Shown here one piece after another: positions 45,815 to 60,800 of a stretch of DNA of 64,000 nucleotides. A program made the translations under genes and the position numbers. The stretch comes from Hirundichthys speculiger (lineage: Eukaryota; Chordata; Actinopteri; Beloniformes; Exocoetidae), in the NCBI GenBank assembly GCA_018398805.1, contig JAGFBZ010000814.1:1426001-1490000 (forward strand). Reading direction: 5' to 3'. Each line of letters begins with the position of its first letter. Position 1 is the first letter of the stretch. A model generated the notes under the pieces. The model was not told the origin of the DNA. It ran no database searches and saw only the letters and a list, made by a program, of their open reading frames with translations.

Positions 45815-48800
45815 ATGGGCTCCGGGGCTGTGGATTCATCCCAGTGGCTTTCGGTGAAGGAGGAGACTATATTTCTCCACGACGGACTCATTCGGGTCAC
45901 AGATCTGGCTGAGCTGCCTAGTGAAATTGGAGTTTCGGAACAGGGGGACACTGAACAAGAGGTGGGTGAATGCCATCTCTCACACTCGGGGCAATGCAGG
46001 GTATTGTGAATTTTTCAAAAAACACGTTTAGAGTGTTTATATTTATATCATCATTTCGTTTACTTTAATCCAAAAACATGTTTTCATTGTCCACTGCAAC
46101 ACAGCCTCAATTATAACGGGAGCACTGACGTTTGCAAGTTTACTGCTCTGCTTGCTATTGACTTGCTGTCAAAACCCACTGTTGCCAACGAACTTCCTGT
46201 TTCGTATTTCAAAATATAAGCTTTACAAAGCAAACGGCTTGTCTTGTCGATCGTTGTAAGATAACACTTTGTTTTTGCTGACAACCTTGAGATACGTTTG
46301 CATTTATTTTATTCCTTAGATTACTTCAAATATATTGTAGTATTTAGGATAGCAAGTTCCACAGCATTCTCTTAAATAGAAGTTTATGCATGTCAGTCAA
46401 AGTGTGCTTTGAGTGTATTGTTAGTTGAATAGAAAGCAGGGCTTTGGCCATTATTTAAGGTAACATGCTGTTTATCTCTCTAACAATATGAAATGGCATG
46501 GGTATCACGTGTCTCTTGTACTATTGTGGTCCTGTGTTTAATGAGCTTGGGTCATCATGGGTTACAACAGTAATTTCTGTCATTTTTTTAACTCAACTTT
46601 TTTTAAACCATCAATAGTGTTGCCTCTGATGATGGGTGCGGTGTAGTACTGTAAATTAGTTTGGGATCTCAAAGAAATCAATTTTCAAGTTGATTTCAGG
46701 TGCTTTCATAGCTGATATTTGAATTTTAGAGTTCAAATGGGTTATTTACATACTTTTATTTTGAAGGCAAGATGTGTAAACCGGATGTTTCCATCATATG
46801 ATTTTCGTGAGACTTAACAATAATGTCAATAAAATCTTGAGCTTACAATGTATTTTGTAACCTTGATAATTAGTTTGGGTGGGATTGATTAGTTTGTGAA
46901 GGACTTTCTCCCATTACATGTTTAACATCTAATGGCTGACCTTTCAGTGTTTTGCTTCCATTTGATCAGTGAATGGAAAGCAATGAAAATATAGTAGCTA
47001 GTTATTTGAAATAAAGTGAAATTCAGCCGACAGTTTCTTGACACAAGGTTTTAATGAGAGATCTCACATTACATTCTTTGGTCAAAATATCACTGTGATA
47101 ATGTTCAAAGTACAAGTGATGGGTCTGATGACCACATTCACTTGTATGGCTGTGTTTTTTGTTTACTTGTGAACTTTGGTGAAGATGTAAGAATTTTCTT
47201 TGTTCATGTCAATAGCAAAGAGCGGTTTTTGGGTTAGTTTGTGTTTGGACTGTGCTGTACATTCAGATATGTATGTCAGACTTGTTACACAACAAAACAT
47301 TTTTCATCACTTGATATGGACAGCAGACCATAGCAGACCTGCTTGGCTATTAAGCCAACAACTTCACAACTGGAAAAATGAAAAAGTTGGTCCAGATTTT
47401 TCACAGAATAACTTTGCGACATGGATGAATTGAGGACTGTTTGTTGCTTTTAAACTGTTCTAATCATTCCAGGCAACATTACTTTTCTATATTGTTATAG
47501 ATTTAATTGAAGTGGCCTACAATAACATGTACACATTTTTATAACATAGGAAGTATGGATATTTTAAAGCATTAAAATGTTCACATTTCTTGTCCATATA
47601 ATATAATATGTTCAATGAATTTGAACACAGAGTATAATTACATTAGGGATAGGATAATTTAACCCAACATAAATAGAGATGTTTGTGGATGAAACCAGTT
47701 AGGGTGACATATATTCAAGTGTTTTTGGAAACATTATGGCAAATAATACTGAAAGCGATAACGAAAAATTAGGACATCTCACTTTTTAAGTGCAAAGGTG
47801 AAAATGAACAGCCACATCTTGTTGTGGCTTATAGTTATATATGATCCTGTCTTCAAAGAAGCGGGGGGACAAAACCTCAGTTTGCTATTTTCAGATTCTT
47901 CACATTTCTGGTTATCTGTGTCCAGCTTTAAGACTGACTGGGCCATTCAGTGCTGTTTTCGTAGGTGTTGTGATGCTGACTATTTTTATCCACTGGCAGC
48001 AGTGCTTTGCAGAGCAAGGTGGAGACGGCTCAGCATCCAGTTAAGGGGTGTTACTGTAACATAAGCAGCATTTCAGAAATTGAATCAATACAAATTGTGC
48101 CTGCTAAATGGTATAATGGATTTTTTTCTAGTCCATGATTCATGGGCTACAGAGTGTAATCAATATCTGAAATGCTGCCTAAGTGCACATGTGGCCACAT
48201 AACTTTATTTTTAATATGAAATGCCTAATGTTCTTTGCTTTTTCTGACCATTGTTATAAAGAATTGTACAGTTGAAAACTCGTTTTGTGGAAATTATCCA
48301 TACTAATTGTGTTAGTTTCACTTTAATATGTTGTTACTAATGAACCTACAAAATAGCCAGATGTTCAGTGAAAGTACATTCAGATAACACTTTAGTATCT
48401 GAAAGACTTTTTTATGAGTTTATTTTTTTTATCTAATATTTACTCAGGTGCTGCTATGAAATGAGTCTGTTGATCAGTTGATTCTTTTTAAAGATTTCTT
48501 TTCTTAACTAGAAGTTGCAAATGTGTCACAAATTTGACAGCTATTTTTCTCTCACCTCTAGATTCTGACATTTGAGACAAAGAACCCTATAGAGCTCGCT
48601 GAGCGTCTGCGTGCTGTCTGCGGGAATCAGAGCAATGCGTACGCTCGACTACTGGAATACCGCCTCAATGCTCTGCGTGGCCTGTGGGGGGCGCAGCGGC
48701 AGCTGGCCCTGGAGGAGCAGCAGGAGCGAGAGGGAACTGGAGGGGCTGATGAGGAGACTTTGGCTTTGCTCAAAAGACAAGGTCTGCTCCAGCAACCTGA

Positions 48801-51800
48801 GCAGGCGCCCTTCACTTCCCGTGTCGGTCTGCTGCTGGTCTTCCCCCTTTTGCAGTCTCAAACTCGCAGTGACCCAGCGCTCTGTGGCGTCACTGCAGAG
48901 GTACTGCTAGCTTGCCTCCGGGACTGTCAGCCGCTTAGCCTCAGCAAAGAGCCCGCTGACTGCCTCAATGGCTTGGAAGGACTGCTGTGTTCCTGGCTGG
49001 AAGATGGGGCCCAGGAGTCGGGCCAACCTCGGCCACAGATTCTACACACCCAAAGACAGCGGGAAAATGCTGCTGCTGCACTAGTGGCGCTTGCATGTGC
49101 TAGGTAAGGCCATACATTCTGTCCTGACTGTTACCATTCTTAGGATCCTTCTGATGTTTTTTTGTAGACATTGTGTTGAATGAATGATGTTCTCTAAATG
49201 CTTATTAGAGTAACACTTTCTAGAAGGCTTCGTGTTACTAGCTGGATAAAATAAGAGCTCTGTGAGATGTAAACGCATTAAAAGAATAAGAATGAGGAAA
49301 GTTCCTTAATTTCTATCCTTACTCATAAGCAAGGAAGTTATTCTTGACTGCGTATTCTAAAGCCAATTCATAGTTGACCATCAGATCAGGTTCTCATCTT
49401 ATATCCAGTTCACATAGTACAAGAATGATCATTCTTGAATAAATTTTTTAAACATTCCAACATACACCAGCAAGATTGCATGATGAGATAAAGGAATGAA
49501 TGGACATCTGATGGTTGATAGTGTGTACTCTTAAATCTGTGGGGAAAAACATGCTTTCCTGCTCCATGCACATGTTCCAACCTCCAACTAGTCTTCACAA
49601 CTAGCGTTTTCTGTAGCCTAAACTATGATCGCTCAGCCTTAGCTTCTAGCACTGTTTGAAAGTTCAGCTTGTCTAGGAAAAACATATTTGTAGCTTTTGA
49701 TAATGATTGACTGACTGAATGAAAAAGAAGAATGTGTTGGGTTATTTTTTAAATGTCTGCCTGAAGTTTGGTTTCTGCTGTGGACAACTGAAATTGACTT
49801 GTCAAAACCAGAACACTCTACTCTTTGTTCAGCCGCAGTTGAGTGCTCTTTGTTGCGAGGAACTGTCCAGCTACGGTGCCTTTTCATCTACAGTGGGAGC
49901 TAATCAAAGGGTGATCAGCTTTATAACCCCTGACCTCTGGCAGGGCATCTTAGTATATCACTATATGAGAGGGTTAATTGACCAAATATACCACATTTCC
50001 AATATACTTTAATATCACTTGCTAACACACACACACACACACACTTGGCATGATTAACTATAAACAAGTATGTTATCACTACATTATCCGTGTTGTTATA
50101 TTTTTAGCATTTCTTATTTTTTGCATTACAAGCTGTAGTGACAAATGCCAGCTGCTTGTGCATCAGAAAATGCTAAATACACTAAGGTAGTTCCTTCTTT
50201 GTTCACATATCACAAAACCCAAAATTACATGAGTGTTAGCAGGTTGCTTATTCTACACTGAAGAGAATCATAGTATAGTTTGGTAATGTATGTGTCACAT
50301 GCTAATGGAAAAGGTTCTTTTACTCAGAGTTAAAATAAAATCAAAACAAAAAATGAATTAGTGTCAATAGATATCAGATCATTTCCTCTATAATGTTGTA
50401 GAGTTGTTATTCCTGCTGCAATTTCAGAGGTACTCGCAGTGAGCTTTCACTTGTATTTGATGCTGTGGTTTAGTGGTTAATCAGCAAAACTGTTTTCTAG
50501 GGGTTCCTTAAAGACCTTCATCCACACAGTTCACCTGCTGCAGAAACAAACTGATCTGGGCCAGCTCTCTGTGTCTGATGTCCTGTACAGGTGAAGGAGG
50601 CAATTTGGTTTCAGTAAAAGACAATTGTTAATGATTTTATCAACATGCAATCACTTTGTACGTCTCTTGCAAAAGGCTTTTGCTGCTTGAAGGAGGCCCA
50701 GGCTCTCCATCTTGCCTCTTGGGGGGCAAACACAGTGTGTCATGGGGTTTTGAGGATATGCTTCCCACACCTGATAATTCTGCTGGAGGAACAGAGAATA
50801 AAGGTAAAAAAAAAAAAGTCACTCAAACCATTTGCGATTCTCTTAAACAAATGAACATAAGAATATTATAGGCCATAGTAAAACCTTGCAAGTCGTTGAG
50901 AAGATTGTCATTCTTGGCATTATAATAATTATCTCGTTCCTAGTTTATTTGTAAAGCTGTTAATATTGGGTACAATTACAGAAAGGAGATGTGACTAAGA
51001 GGTTTAGGAAATATCAAGGAGGAAAGAGTGATGTCACTCTGCAGCAGTCGATCAGCTGACCTTGTAGACTGAAGGAAGCTGATCAGAACATATATCCATG
51101 CATGTTTAGATTTTAAGCCCGCCTGAAAACTCATCTGTCCTGAGTCTTTGTGATCAGATAATGGAATAGGCAAAATTAAATTCTTCAATTTGACACAGAA
51201 GGCAAGGATCAAGATGATCAACTTGTTAACACATCCTGATTCTTTCACTCAGATTTGTCCAATAATCTCTTCATCCATTTGTTCACTTTTCAATCATTTT
51301 ATTTTTGATGTGTGTTTCACTTTCACCTCTTGCTGAATTTTTCCTTCATGTGCCTTGCAGATACAGACTTAGGGCGCTGTCTAGCCACAGATGGACTATA
51401 TCTATATACCACTAATTCCTCTGGGAGAGGGCTCAGCAAGCTGGGCTCTGGTTTACATGGGACACTGAGGTAATGTGACACTCATTCCAGCGTGTGTTGC
51501 TTCTTTTGCAGCGTTCAGTGAATAGCAAGAGAGAAAGACAGAAGGAGCAGTGAAACACTAAAAATGATCTCTCTTTTATCCAAAGGCAACAATGAGGTCA
51601 TGCTATTTCCTGGACATTTCTAAGACTAGTATCTCCATTACAGCCACATTCTAACTTTGTTCTGACTTCGATTGACTTCAAAGGGACAAAAAAGCATTGT
51701 GTGAACTACATCTTAACTTCATGTTGTGTAAGCAAACAACTGAAATTACAAATTACTAGCAGAAAGCAATTTCTTTCTTTCTTTTTTTTTTTTTTTAAAA

Positions 51801-54800
51801 TTCAGTTTCAGTTGCATAAAATCTAGCAGAAGTTTCAGAGTTTTAGATTTAAGCAAGCAGGTCGTGTACTTGTGCTGGAAGAACCTTTGTTTTGTTGATT
51901 TCATCTGTGGAAAAATAACTTTAAACACAATACTGTGAAGAAATTAGACGCTAATAGGGATGAGGACAGACTAACTCTGCAGATTCACAGCAGGGGACAG
52001 CTGCAGCAAACTGCACTGCTGTTGTCTTGTAGCAGGACTGACCATTACCAGCCCATGCTGATCACTTCATTTGTAGGCTACTGATTGTGGCTGTTCACAG
52101 CATAACTCAGCATTACAAATAGCTTACTGACACTATATCGAGGATATAGTGTCAATAACCTCTTGTGGTCACCTCTCATTTGGATAAACAAGATGCTTAA
52201 GTTTCTAGAATGAATCCTACTGACTGCACACAAAGACAGAATTTAAACTACCTAGGTAGATTAGTTTTTATACCATTTTTTCCACAAATGATTTAAACTA
52301 CCTGCTTTCAAAGTTTTTTGTGTTTGCACGTGACTGATGCGGAGAAAAAGGATGAATTGAACTTGGAGTAAGTACCATACTTGCATGAATCTCATCACAA
52401 TAAAAGATGAGAAGTGAGTTTAAATACTGGATGGACAGTCGTGCTCAAAATAACATCAGTGTGTTTAAAAAGTGGGTAAACACACACACAGTATTACTTT
52501 ACAGACAGTGAAAAAAGGAAATATTTGGCTGTTAAAAAAAAGCAATTCAGCATCTGTATTTTTCTTTCTACACTCAAACATTTAGGGCCCTATCTTACAC
52601 CTCCTGCTACCCAATACCCACTACCCACTACCTGCAAATTGCAGATTTAGGAGCCTCTACCAACCGCTAATGCAATCTTCCGCTCCCTAAACCTTTCACC
52701 CATTATGCCGACTCCCTTACTCACATTGTAGGCGCGGCAATGGGCGTGTCTCTTGTGCTTTCCACAAATTCGGTATCTTGCGGTACCTGTATCTCGCAGA
52801 TTTTGGATAGAGGGTAGTGGGTGGTCTGACCACAAATCCAAATCTTCTAAGTGCTACTATGATCCAACTCACATAGCTGTAAAATATATGCTTCATGTTT
52901 GTGTAGGGGTTTTGTGTACTGTCGAAATGAAGAGTTGGAGCCTGGCTGGGTGGTGTTCGGCAGTGGTCGTCTTCTCCACCGTCCTGCCTCTTTTGATGCC
53001 AAGCCTCATCAGCTGTGCCAGGTCATTGACCCCTTCACATTACAGGTACAGTATATCCTTTCAGTCACCTCTTCTGGATTGGTTGTTGAATCATTCTCTA
53101 AGTTTGAGTATTGACTCATGTAATTTTCATAACAAATCTCAAAGATTTTTTAAATGTTTGGGATTCTTATGTCGTATGTTTTATTATTATTTTTTAATGT
53201 TCAAACTTACAGATGAAGATGAAGATAAAGGATGGAGAGTAGTAATAAATACAGTATATGTGTGGACTTGCACCGCTCAGACAAAGGGCCACACAGCAAA
53301 ATGAAGAGTTTGTTGTTTAAATATAGTATGTTTAAGTGTAAGTAACCAACCCAAATGTTTACCATTTGTGTTCAGGTGTGCCAGATTGTGCCCATGCCAA
53401 CCCATCACTTCCCTGTGGGCAGCAGCATGACCTCGCTGCATCTATGCTCAGATGGAAGCTACTTGTATTGGGTCTGGTCTCCAGCAAGTCTCAATGAGAA
53501 AACGCAGAAAGGTCACTCAGTCTTCATGGATGTGTTCCACCTGTCGGTGAGTACTCCAGTACATACCGTAGTGTAGGTTCAGCTACACTTGAAAAGTTTG
53601 TTTGTCTATTAAATTTAGCTTTAAACTTCTTTTTGCCTCTCTCCTCTCTTTGTGACACAGACGCAGACAGGGTTGTGCGTTGCAGAAATGTTGCAGGAAA
53701 GGGTGATTCTTACTCGCAAAGAAGGCGAGTCTTCCAAGTGCTTGAATGAACTTCTTTTGAGTCGAATGTCACGCTTTCGGGCCTCCCATTCTGCCACATT
53801 GGCCGCGCTCACAGGCTCTGCAATCACCAACACTGTCAAAGAAGAACAGTCTGGTAATGACCGAAAACTATAATGTTTCTGAATTAAAGTCATGCCTGCT
53901 GTAATGCGCAATTACAATTCATGCCATCGCTTGATATTTTCCTGTGACACTTTGTTGTTTAATTGTTTGGTAGCTGTCAACACAAGCTGTGGACTCCCTC
54001 TAAAGATTCTGAGAAAGACCCCAATGTATGTGTGTGGAACCTATCTAGTCATGCTGGTCTCACCTCCTGGTGTATCTGGGAGCTCTGCCACACGTTCTCT
54101 GTTTGGAGGGACCAGCAGCCTGTCCTCACTTAAAAGTAAGCTTACCCTGACGGTTTAATCTTCACCGTGTTGAGTATTTTTGGTGTGCTGGGATTTTTAT
54201 CTTTTCAGTGTTTTAGAAAAGAAGAAAACTCAACTAAGCACTTTGCATCATATTTTGTAGCTGGTTGTGATGTAATGTGTCAGTCCAATTAAAATTTGAG
54301 GTCCCTAGTAAGGATTAATGATGACAGTTTATATGGATTATGTGTAAAGATGAGAAAATAGTAAAAAAAATCAATAAAAATGGGTGAACCTCCACTACTG
54401 TGTACTATAAGTTACTGCATGTTTGCTAAGCATAATAGTTCCTTTTTGTTTAGTTTTAGCCTCCAGCCTGGTCTTTAACCTGGTTGATGGTCAGTTCAGT
54501 AGCCGTGCAGACCTCATTGATGCTCCTGGCAGTTCACTTGGCAGGGGAGCCCAAGTGGCAGGGCTAGGTGAGCTGTTTTTTTGTTTGTTTGGGTTTTTAA
54601 TTAGCTAATACATTTTGAATTCTCAGTTTTCTCAAAGTGGATAGCCCATATTTATTTCAAACATTTTGATTTCAAAGGAGCATGCTATGATGCGATGAAC
54701 AACTTGATTTGGACCTGCTCCAGTGATTACATTGATCAGTGGTGCAATCCTGGGAACCAAGCTTTTCATCATGTGTGCCATAGGCTTGGTGTTAGCCATG

Positions 54801-57800
54801 TCATCAAAGAACCAAAAGGTAGACCTAACTGTACTCATCAAGTTTCACTTTTTGTTTTGTGTAATCACACATCTGATCATCTGAAAAACTTCTTTTTTCA
54901 CAGAGGAAATGGTGGCCACTGGTGAGGTGATCAATCAGCTACTTCATCATGTAGGTGCTATGTGTATCCACCAGCTCAACCTGCTGGCTGCCAGCAGCAA
55001 CAGCCTACCCCTGGGAGCCCTTCTGGGTAAACAACATCCAATTGAGGCTCGTCACTTCAGCAGTATCTGCGACATTATGGAGAAAGCAATGGTTAATGGA
55101 GATACCTGCATCATCCGCTGCATCTTGGTGGTGTTCCAGGTTTGTTTTAGATGCCTAAGTTGTGCAGAATATGACAAAGCCATATTCTCCATTTATGAGT
55201 TCAGATATTTATTTGTTTTGATTTTTTTTTTAGGTGGTGTTTAGATTTTTCAATCCTCAGTCAGAACAAAATAGGGAGAGTGTGCGTCGTGCAGGTCTGC
55301 TCCTTTGGCAGTTGCTTATGGCCCCAGTGGATCAGATAGGAACAGAGATACAGAGAGAAGTGTGCCTGGCGATCAGGTATGTCAGAAACTCCGCACAAAG
55401 TGCAGCATATTAAACATTTATAAAACAGGAAATTATTAAACATTTTTATATATAATTAGTGGTGATATTTATCTTTTCTATCTCTTTTGTCTGTGTAGCT
55501 CAGGCCTGAATACTTTGTATCAGGGGGAGGCTGAACTCAACAAATTGCTGAAACTGATTCTAACTGAAGGTGACTGTTAGGAAAATTTGTATTGATATGA
55601 CTGATATTTCTCATGTCACGCACACGTAATGTCTCATATGTGCGTCTTATGCATAATACACAGGTGAACGAAACACTGGCCTGTCTCAACTTCGGGATGT
55701 CATCCTCACCAACTTGGCAGGTCATCTTCAGAAGAATAGATTTGGGAGTGAAGAAGATGACCACTACATGTAAGTGGCAACCTGGTCTCAGCAATATCAT
55801 CTTAGTCTAAAAACATTGCAGTTCCTTGTAGACATGTGGCACCTGTTTGAAGTGTGTTGAATATCACTATTTTACAGGCTGAATGATGAGCTGTTGCATT
55901 GTATTCTCAAGACTGTAGTCCGTGAATCCTGCCTCGTCATCACCAAATGTCAGACTGTCGCAAGAGATGACTTCCAGAAGCTGCTCTCCACTGTGCCAGT
56001 ATGAATATCAGTTCAGCAGCTCTTTAATGTCACTATGTTGACTGCTTAGAAATATTGCACTTTTACCTTTTTTAACGGTTTCCCCTCTTTCAAGGTGGTT
56101 TCACCTTGTCTGCGCTACCTCATGGCTGTTCAAAACCACCTCCTCAGTAACACCATTCTTATCCGTCCGGATGATAATGATGACAGTGACAGCTCCCTAC
56201 AAGGGGAAACAATGAAGGTACAGGTAAACATCCCCTTTAACTACCCCTACCTCTGTGCATGACTGTCAATGAGAAACTAGCCAGTCACATAAGATACTGG
56301 GTTTGTAAAGGTCTGCAAGGGAACTGCTTGATATTTTATGTACATTAAAAGTTTAATTTACCAGTTGGTATTACAGTATTGTAATTATTGAAAATCTTGG
56401 AGGCAGTGTTACGCAAGTCTGTGCCTCTTCCATTTGTTGTCTTTAGGAGCTGCAAAGCAGTATTCTGTCCCTAGCAGCCAAAATCTTGGTTGGATGTGAT
56501 GAAGTACTTGAGACCCTGCAGCAGGTGACCACAGCTCTCATTAACAGCGACATACCTGACAGAGAGACCAGGTGAGCTTTTCACTTAATCATTTTTTCAA
56601 GTACTTCAACTTATTTTATTATGTTGTCTTATTAGAGTTTTGAAGCCAATCTGTCTGTTAGGTGACCCCCCCCCCCCAAAAAAAAAAAAAAAAAACAAAC
56701 AAAAAAAAAAGCAGACCTTATCTTTTCAGCTCTGTTTAACCAAGTAAGGCTGTATTTGACTTTTTAAAAGGAATTCAACTGTTCTTGAGAAGTTATTTAT
56801 GTAAGCTGGTTTTTAAACATGTTGGTGTCATTTTTGATTGTCAGATTGTCTTTCTTTTTTTTTTTTCTGCTTGTGATCTGTAATCTTAATAGTTCATTTG
56901 TCATTTTTCATCTGTTGATGGTCAGGTTGAAGGGCTTGGAACAGATTACCAAGGCCACTATGCTTGGGCATCTGCTGCCTGTCTTGCTTACATCTCTGAT
57001 GCACCCCAACTTGCAGACCCTCACCCTTGCCGATGCACTCATGCCTCAGTTGGTGCAGTTGGTGCTCTATACAAGCCAGGTTGGTGTTTTTAGCCAGTCT
57101 AAAGGCAGTTTTGTCTTTTAACAAGACAGACATTTAAGAGTCCAAAAATATATATAATCAGTAAAGTATTCATTTCTACTGTGTTTTCCAGACTGCCCTG
57201 CTACTTAAGACTCAGTCTCCACTATTTAGTGACGAGCCTCCACCTGCGGCTGGATCTCTCGGGCAAGGAGCAAAGGCATGCATACCTGATGACAAGTGAG
57301 TGTTAAAAATAACTGTAGGAATATTACAAATATATTTACAGTGTGCATTGAATCTTTTGCTCTGTGATGCATCAGTTTAATCAGAATTATTTCTTCATGA
57401 CAATGGAGCGTATGCTAATTTTACCTCTAGTATCGGTCATAAACTTACTCTTCTAAATCTAGTCATTCATTTATGCAAAAAAAGAAAAAAAATTCATTCA
57501 TTTTCCTGTTCCTCAATAAGTTATATTGCACCAATACAATTTTTATATGAGAATTAGTAGTATTATTCATTTCAAACTGTATTCTTGAAATAAGAATTCT
57601 TGATGAACGTGAGGAGCCAGGTTTCCTGACTGGACTGAAGATTCCTGCTCCATGGGCTGCTGGGAAAACAGTAGAGACTGTGCACCCTGTCAGGGATAAT
57701 TACAAGTTCAAGGAGACAGTACACATCCCAGGAGCCCGCTGCCTGTACCTTCGTTTTGATTCTCGGTGTTCCTCACAGTATGACTATGACAAGGTAATGG

Positions 57801-60800
57801 CTATTGGCAACTTTAGCGAGAGTTACCCTTATTGTTTGTAACTTGAATACAAAGAATTTTTCAAGTATAGCAGTGCTCTGGCTTGTGAATGTTTTTTTTC
57901 TTTTTCTAAGCATTTTGTACTATTTTCTAGTTGGTTATCTATGCTGGTCCCAACACCAACAGTCGAAAAGTAGCAGAATATGGAGGAAACACCCTAGGGT
58001 ATGGCAGCCGCAGTGTCCTGGGGACAGGGTGGCCTAAAGACCTTGTTAAGGTAATAGAAGCTCTTTTTCTGAAAAAATGTACATAAAGACCACTTACACA
58101 CAGCATTTTTTTTACTCTTTTTTTTTTTTTTTTAAGGTTGAAGGAGACACTGTTACATTTTCATTTGAGATGAGAAGTGGACGTGAACACAACACCCCTG
58201 ATAAAGCCATGTGGGGGTTCTCCTGCACTGTCAGAGCTCAGGTATTAAGTGGACACGCATACTTGCATGATTTCACATGTGTATCAACAGCTGATTAAAC
58301 ATTATGGCAATATGAGTGCTAATTCTGAACATGTTTTTTTTGTTGTTGTTGTCGGCAGGAGTCCTCTGAGGATGTCTCTGGAGGCCTCCCATTTCTTGCA
58401 GACCTTGCACTGGGTCTGTCAGTGTTGGCTTGCTCAATGCTCCGGATTTTGTATAATGGGCCAGAGGTGACAAGAGAGGAGGAAGCCTGCCATGATTTGC
58501 TCTGCTCAAAGCTTCTGCAAAGGTGACACAGCCAATGATGTTTTTTCATGAAAATTTCCCCCATCATATTCATGGTGGAAGTGATAAGTATGCAGTATAA
58601 ATTACTTTTTTTTTTTCCCGTAAAGTTGAATCCAGAAAGACTGTTGGTTGCTTACGTGAAAAACTGGTGACAGGATCTGTTTCATTTTCTTACTTGTTTC
58701 CAGGTGTCAGTGGCAAGTGGAAGCAAATGGTGCCATTTCTCCTGCTCTCACACCTAGCCCTTCCCCCCTGCCGCTCACCATCGAGGAGGACCGGGAGTTC
58801 ACCTACCCCTCTGACGTGCTCATCCCACCTCCAGGTCTAATGCCTGGCACCTACTTTGACTTGCCTCGTATCCGCCTTCCACCAGGGATCATGAGTAGGC
58901 TGAGAGAAGTGTCTGGAAGGGCTCGGCCACAGTTCCGTCCCAGCATTAAGTAAGAGGTTATTTCTGCCACATTGATGGGGAATATGATTAGCATATGCCA
59001 TATCCAGAACGTAGTCACTTACAACCCATAGCCAATCTAATATAAAAATTTAGCCTTTCTGGTTTTTTACAGCACACTTAAGGAATACATTTTAAGAGAA
59101 AGTGTAACTTCAAATAACAAACACAAAATACATTTTCAAATTCTAATATCTTTGATTTGGCATTTTATTTATTTATTTTACAATTTTTTTGCTTTAGAAT
59201 AGGACAGAATAGCAACATTTTATATGCTTTTGAGTCTTGTTATATATTTCCAGCTCTGTTTGTATCGGGTGGTCTTTCAAAGGTATAGTGTATGCTGAAA
59301 TCAAATTGACATTTCTGGACTTTTCTGTGGCCTGTTGTGTGTCTGTATTTCTTCAGTTTCAGAGTCCTGGAAATAGTAGTCATCTGCTTTCTTTTGAGTG
59401 TAATGAACAGCTGTGAGCTCATCTTGCTTAAAGAGAAATATACATGTGGAAAAGCTGAACAGCAGTTTCTCCTCAGAAATATCTGAACTATTGATCTTTT
59501 ACTATTGATAGAATAGACTGTATGTTGTTTCCGATATGAATTAATTTTATCTTAATAAATTAATGTAAGAATAATGTAAAGTTAAGAAGTAACTCACTCA
59601 GTAGGCTCTGGCTGTAAGCATATTTTCTAATCAGAAAAAGGCCTTCAGAGCTCATTAACAGATAAAAATAGGAAAGGCTTTCTGATTCAGTCTTGACCCG
59701 CACTGCAGTCATCTCCTATAGTTCCACATAGTATGATATAAAAAGTTTGATAGCTCCAGAATTCAGTCAAGGAAATTGCTATTATTGTTATATCAAGTTA
59801 CGCTGTCACAACACAGAAAAGTTATACTTTAATCTGCACAAGTGCTTATTTTCCATTTAATTGAACACATGGTAGGTTAATCAGTCTTTGATGTTGATAT
59901 TCTTTTGCCATTTTCTTGTCAGAAACATCTTATAACTTTTATACTTCTCGCTGTCTTATATAAGGGAGGTGATCCGACCAGATGTTATGGAAGAGGTTAT
60001 AGTATCCTGTGTCATAAAACATCTAAGTCTGGTGGATGCCCTTCAGTCACTTGTCAACTACCAGTATCGTGAAGATCACGTGGAAGAGTATGACCTCGTC
60101 TGTAAGATCATGGCAGAGACGTTCAAGAAGATCAATGCAATGGAGCGTCAGCTGCAGGTACGTTTATGCTGTGCAGAAAAGTTTACAAACAAACAAAAGA
60201 ACAGTATGTTCATTGAAGACATGCCACACTTTGTGGGTATTTTCAGTTTATACAAAAATGTTCTTTGTTAGAACATGATGTTTTGAACAAATTAAAGTTA
60301 TTGATGATTAAATGCCTGGTTGGGAAAAAAGTAAACTATGCCCCCAGCCTTTGTAGAACCAAGTCAAAATCAAAGACAAAATCAGATTCTAATTATCTGC
60401 TTTCAGAGTGTAGCAGAATTGGAACAGAAGTGGCAGAATGAAGTAGAGGAGGCCCAGCAGGGAAAACTGGAGAACAACACTCCTTTCTTTCACGACTACC
60501 ACTTCTTTGAGGTACCCTGCCCCACTCACATCATTTTCATTTTTTTTTCTTGATTTTTCCATACTCAATACAGTTTGTTTATTTATTGTTCTTTAAGTAC
60601 TTTTCTTTTTTTCTTTTTCTTTTACCAGAACAAAATGAAGGAGCTAGAATTACTCTGTTCCCTGAAGGAGGTTCCATTTGATTTTAGTGACTTGGAAAAT
60701 GTTGTCCTTGCATTGAGGCAAGTAATGCAAACATTTCTTGTTCATTTCATCTCCAGATAGTCTGTGGTCTAACATATTATATCTCCACCAACAGGGAGAA

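Noticed and set aside
52128..52154. MicroRNA precursor
   Set aside because: A 12-bp stem with a 3-base loop is far too short.
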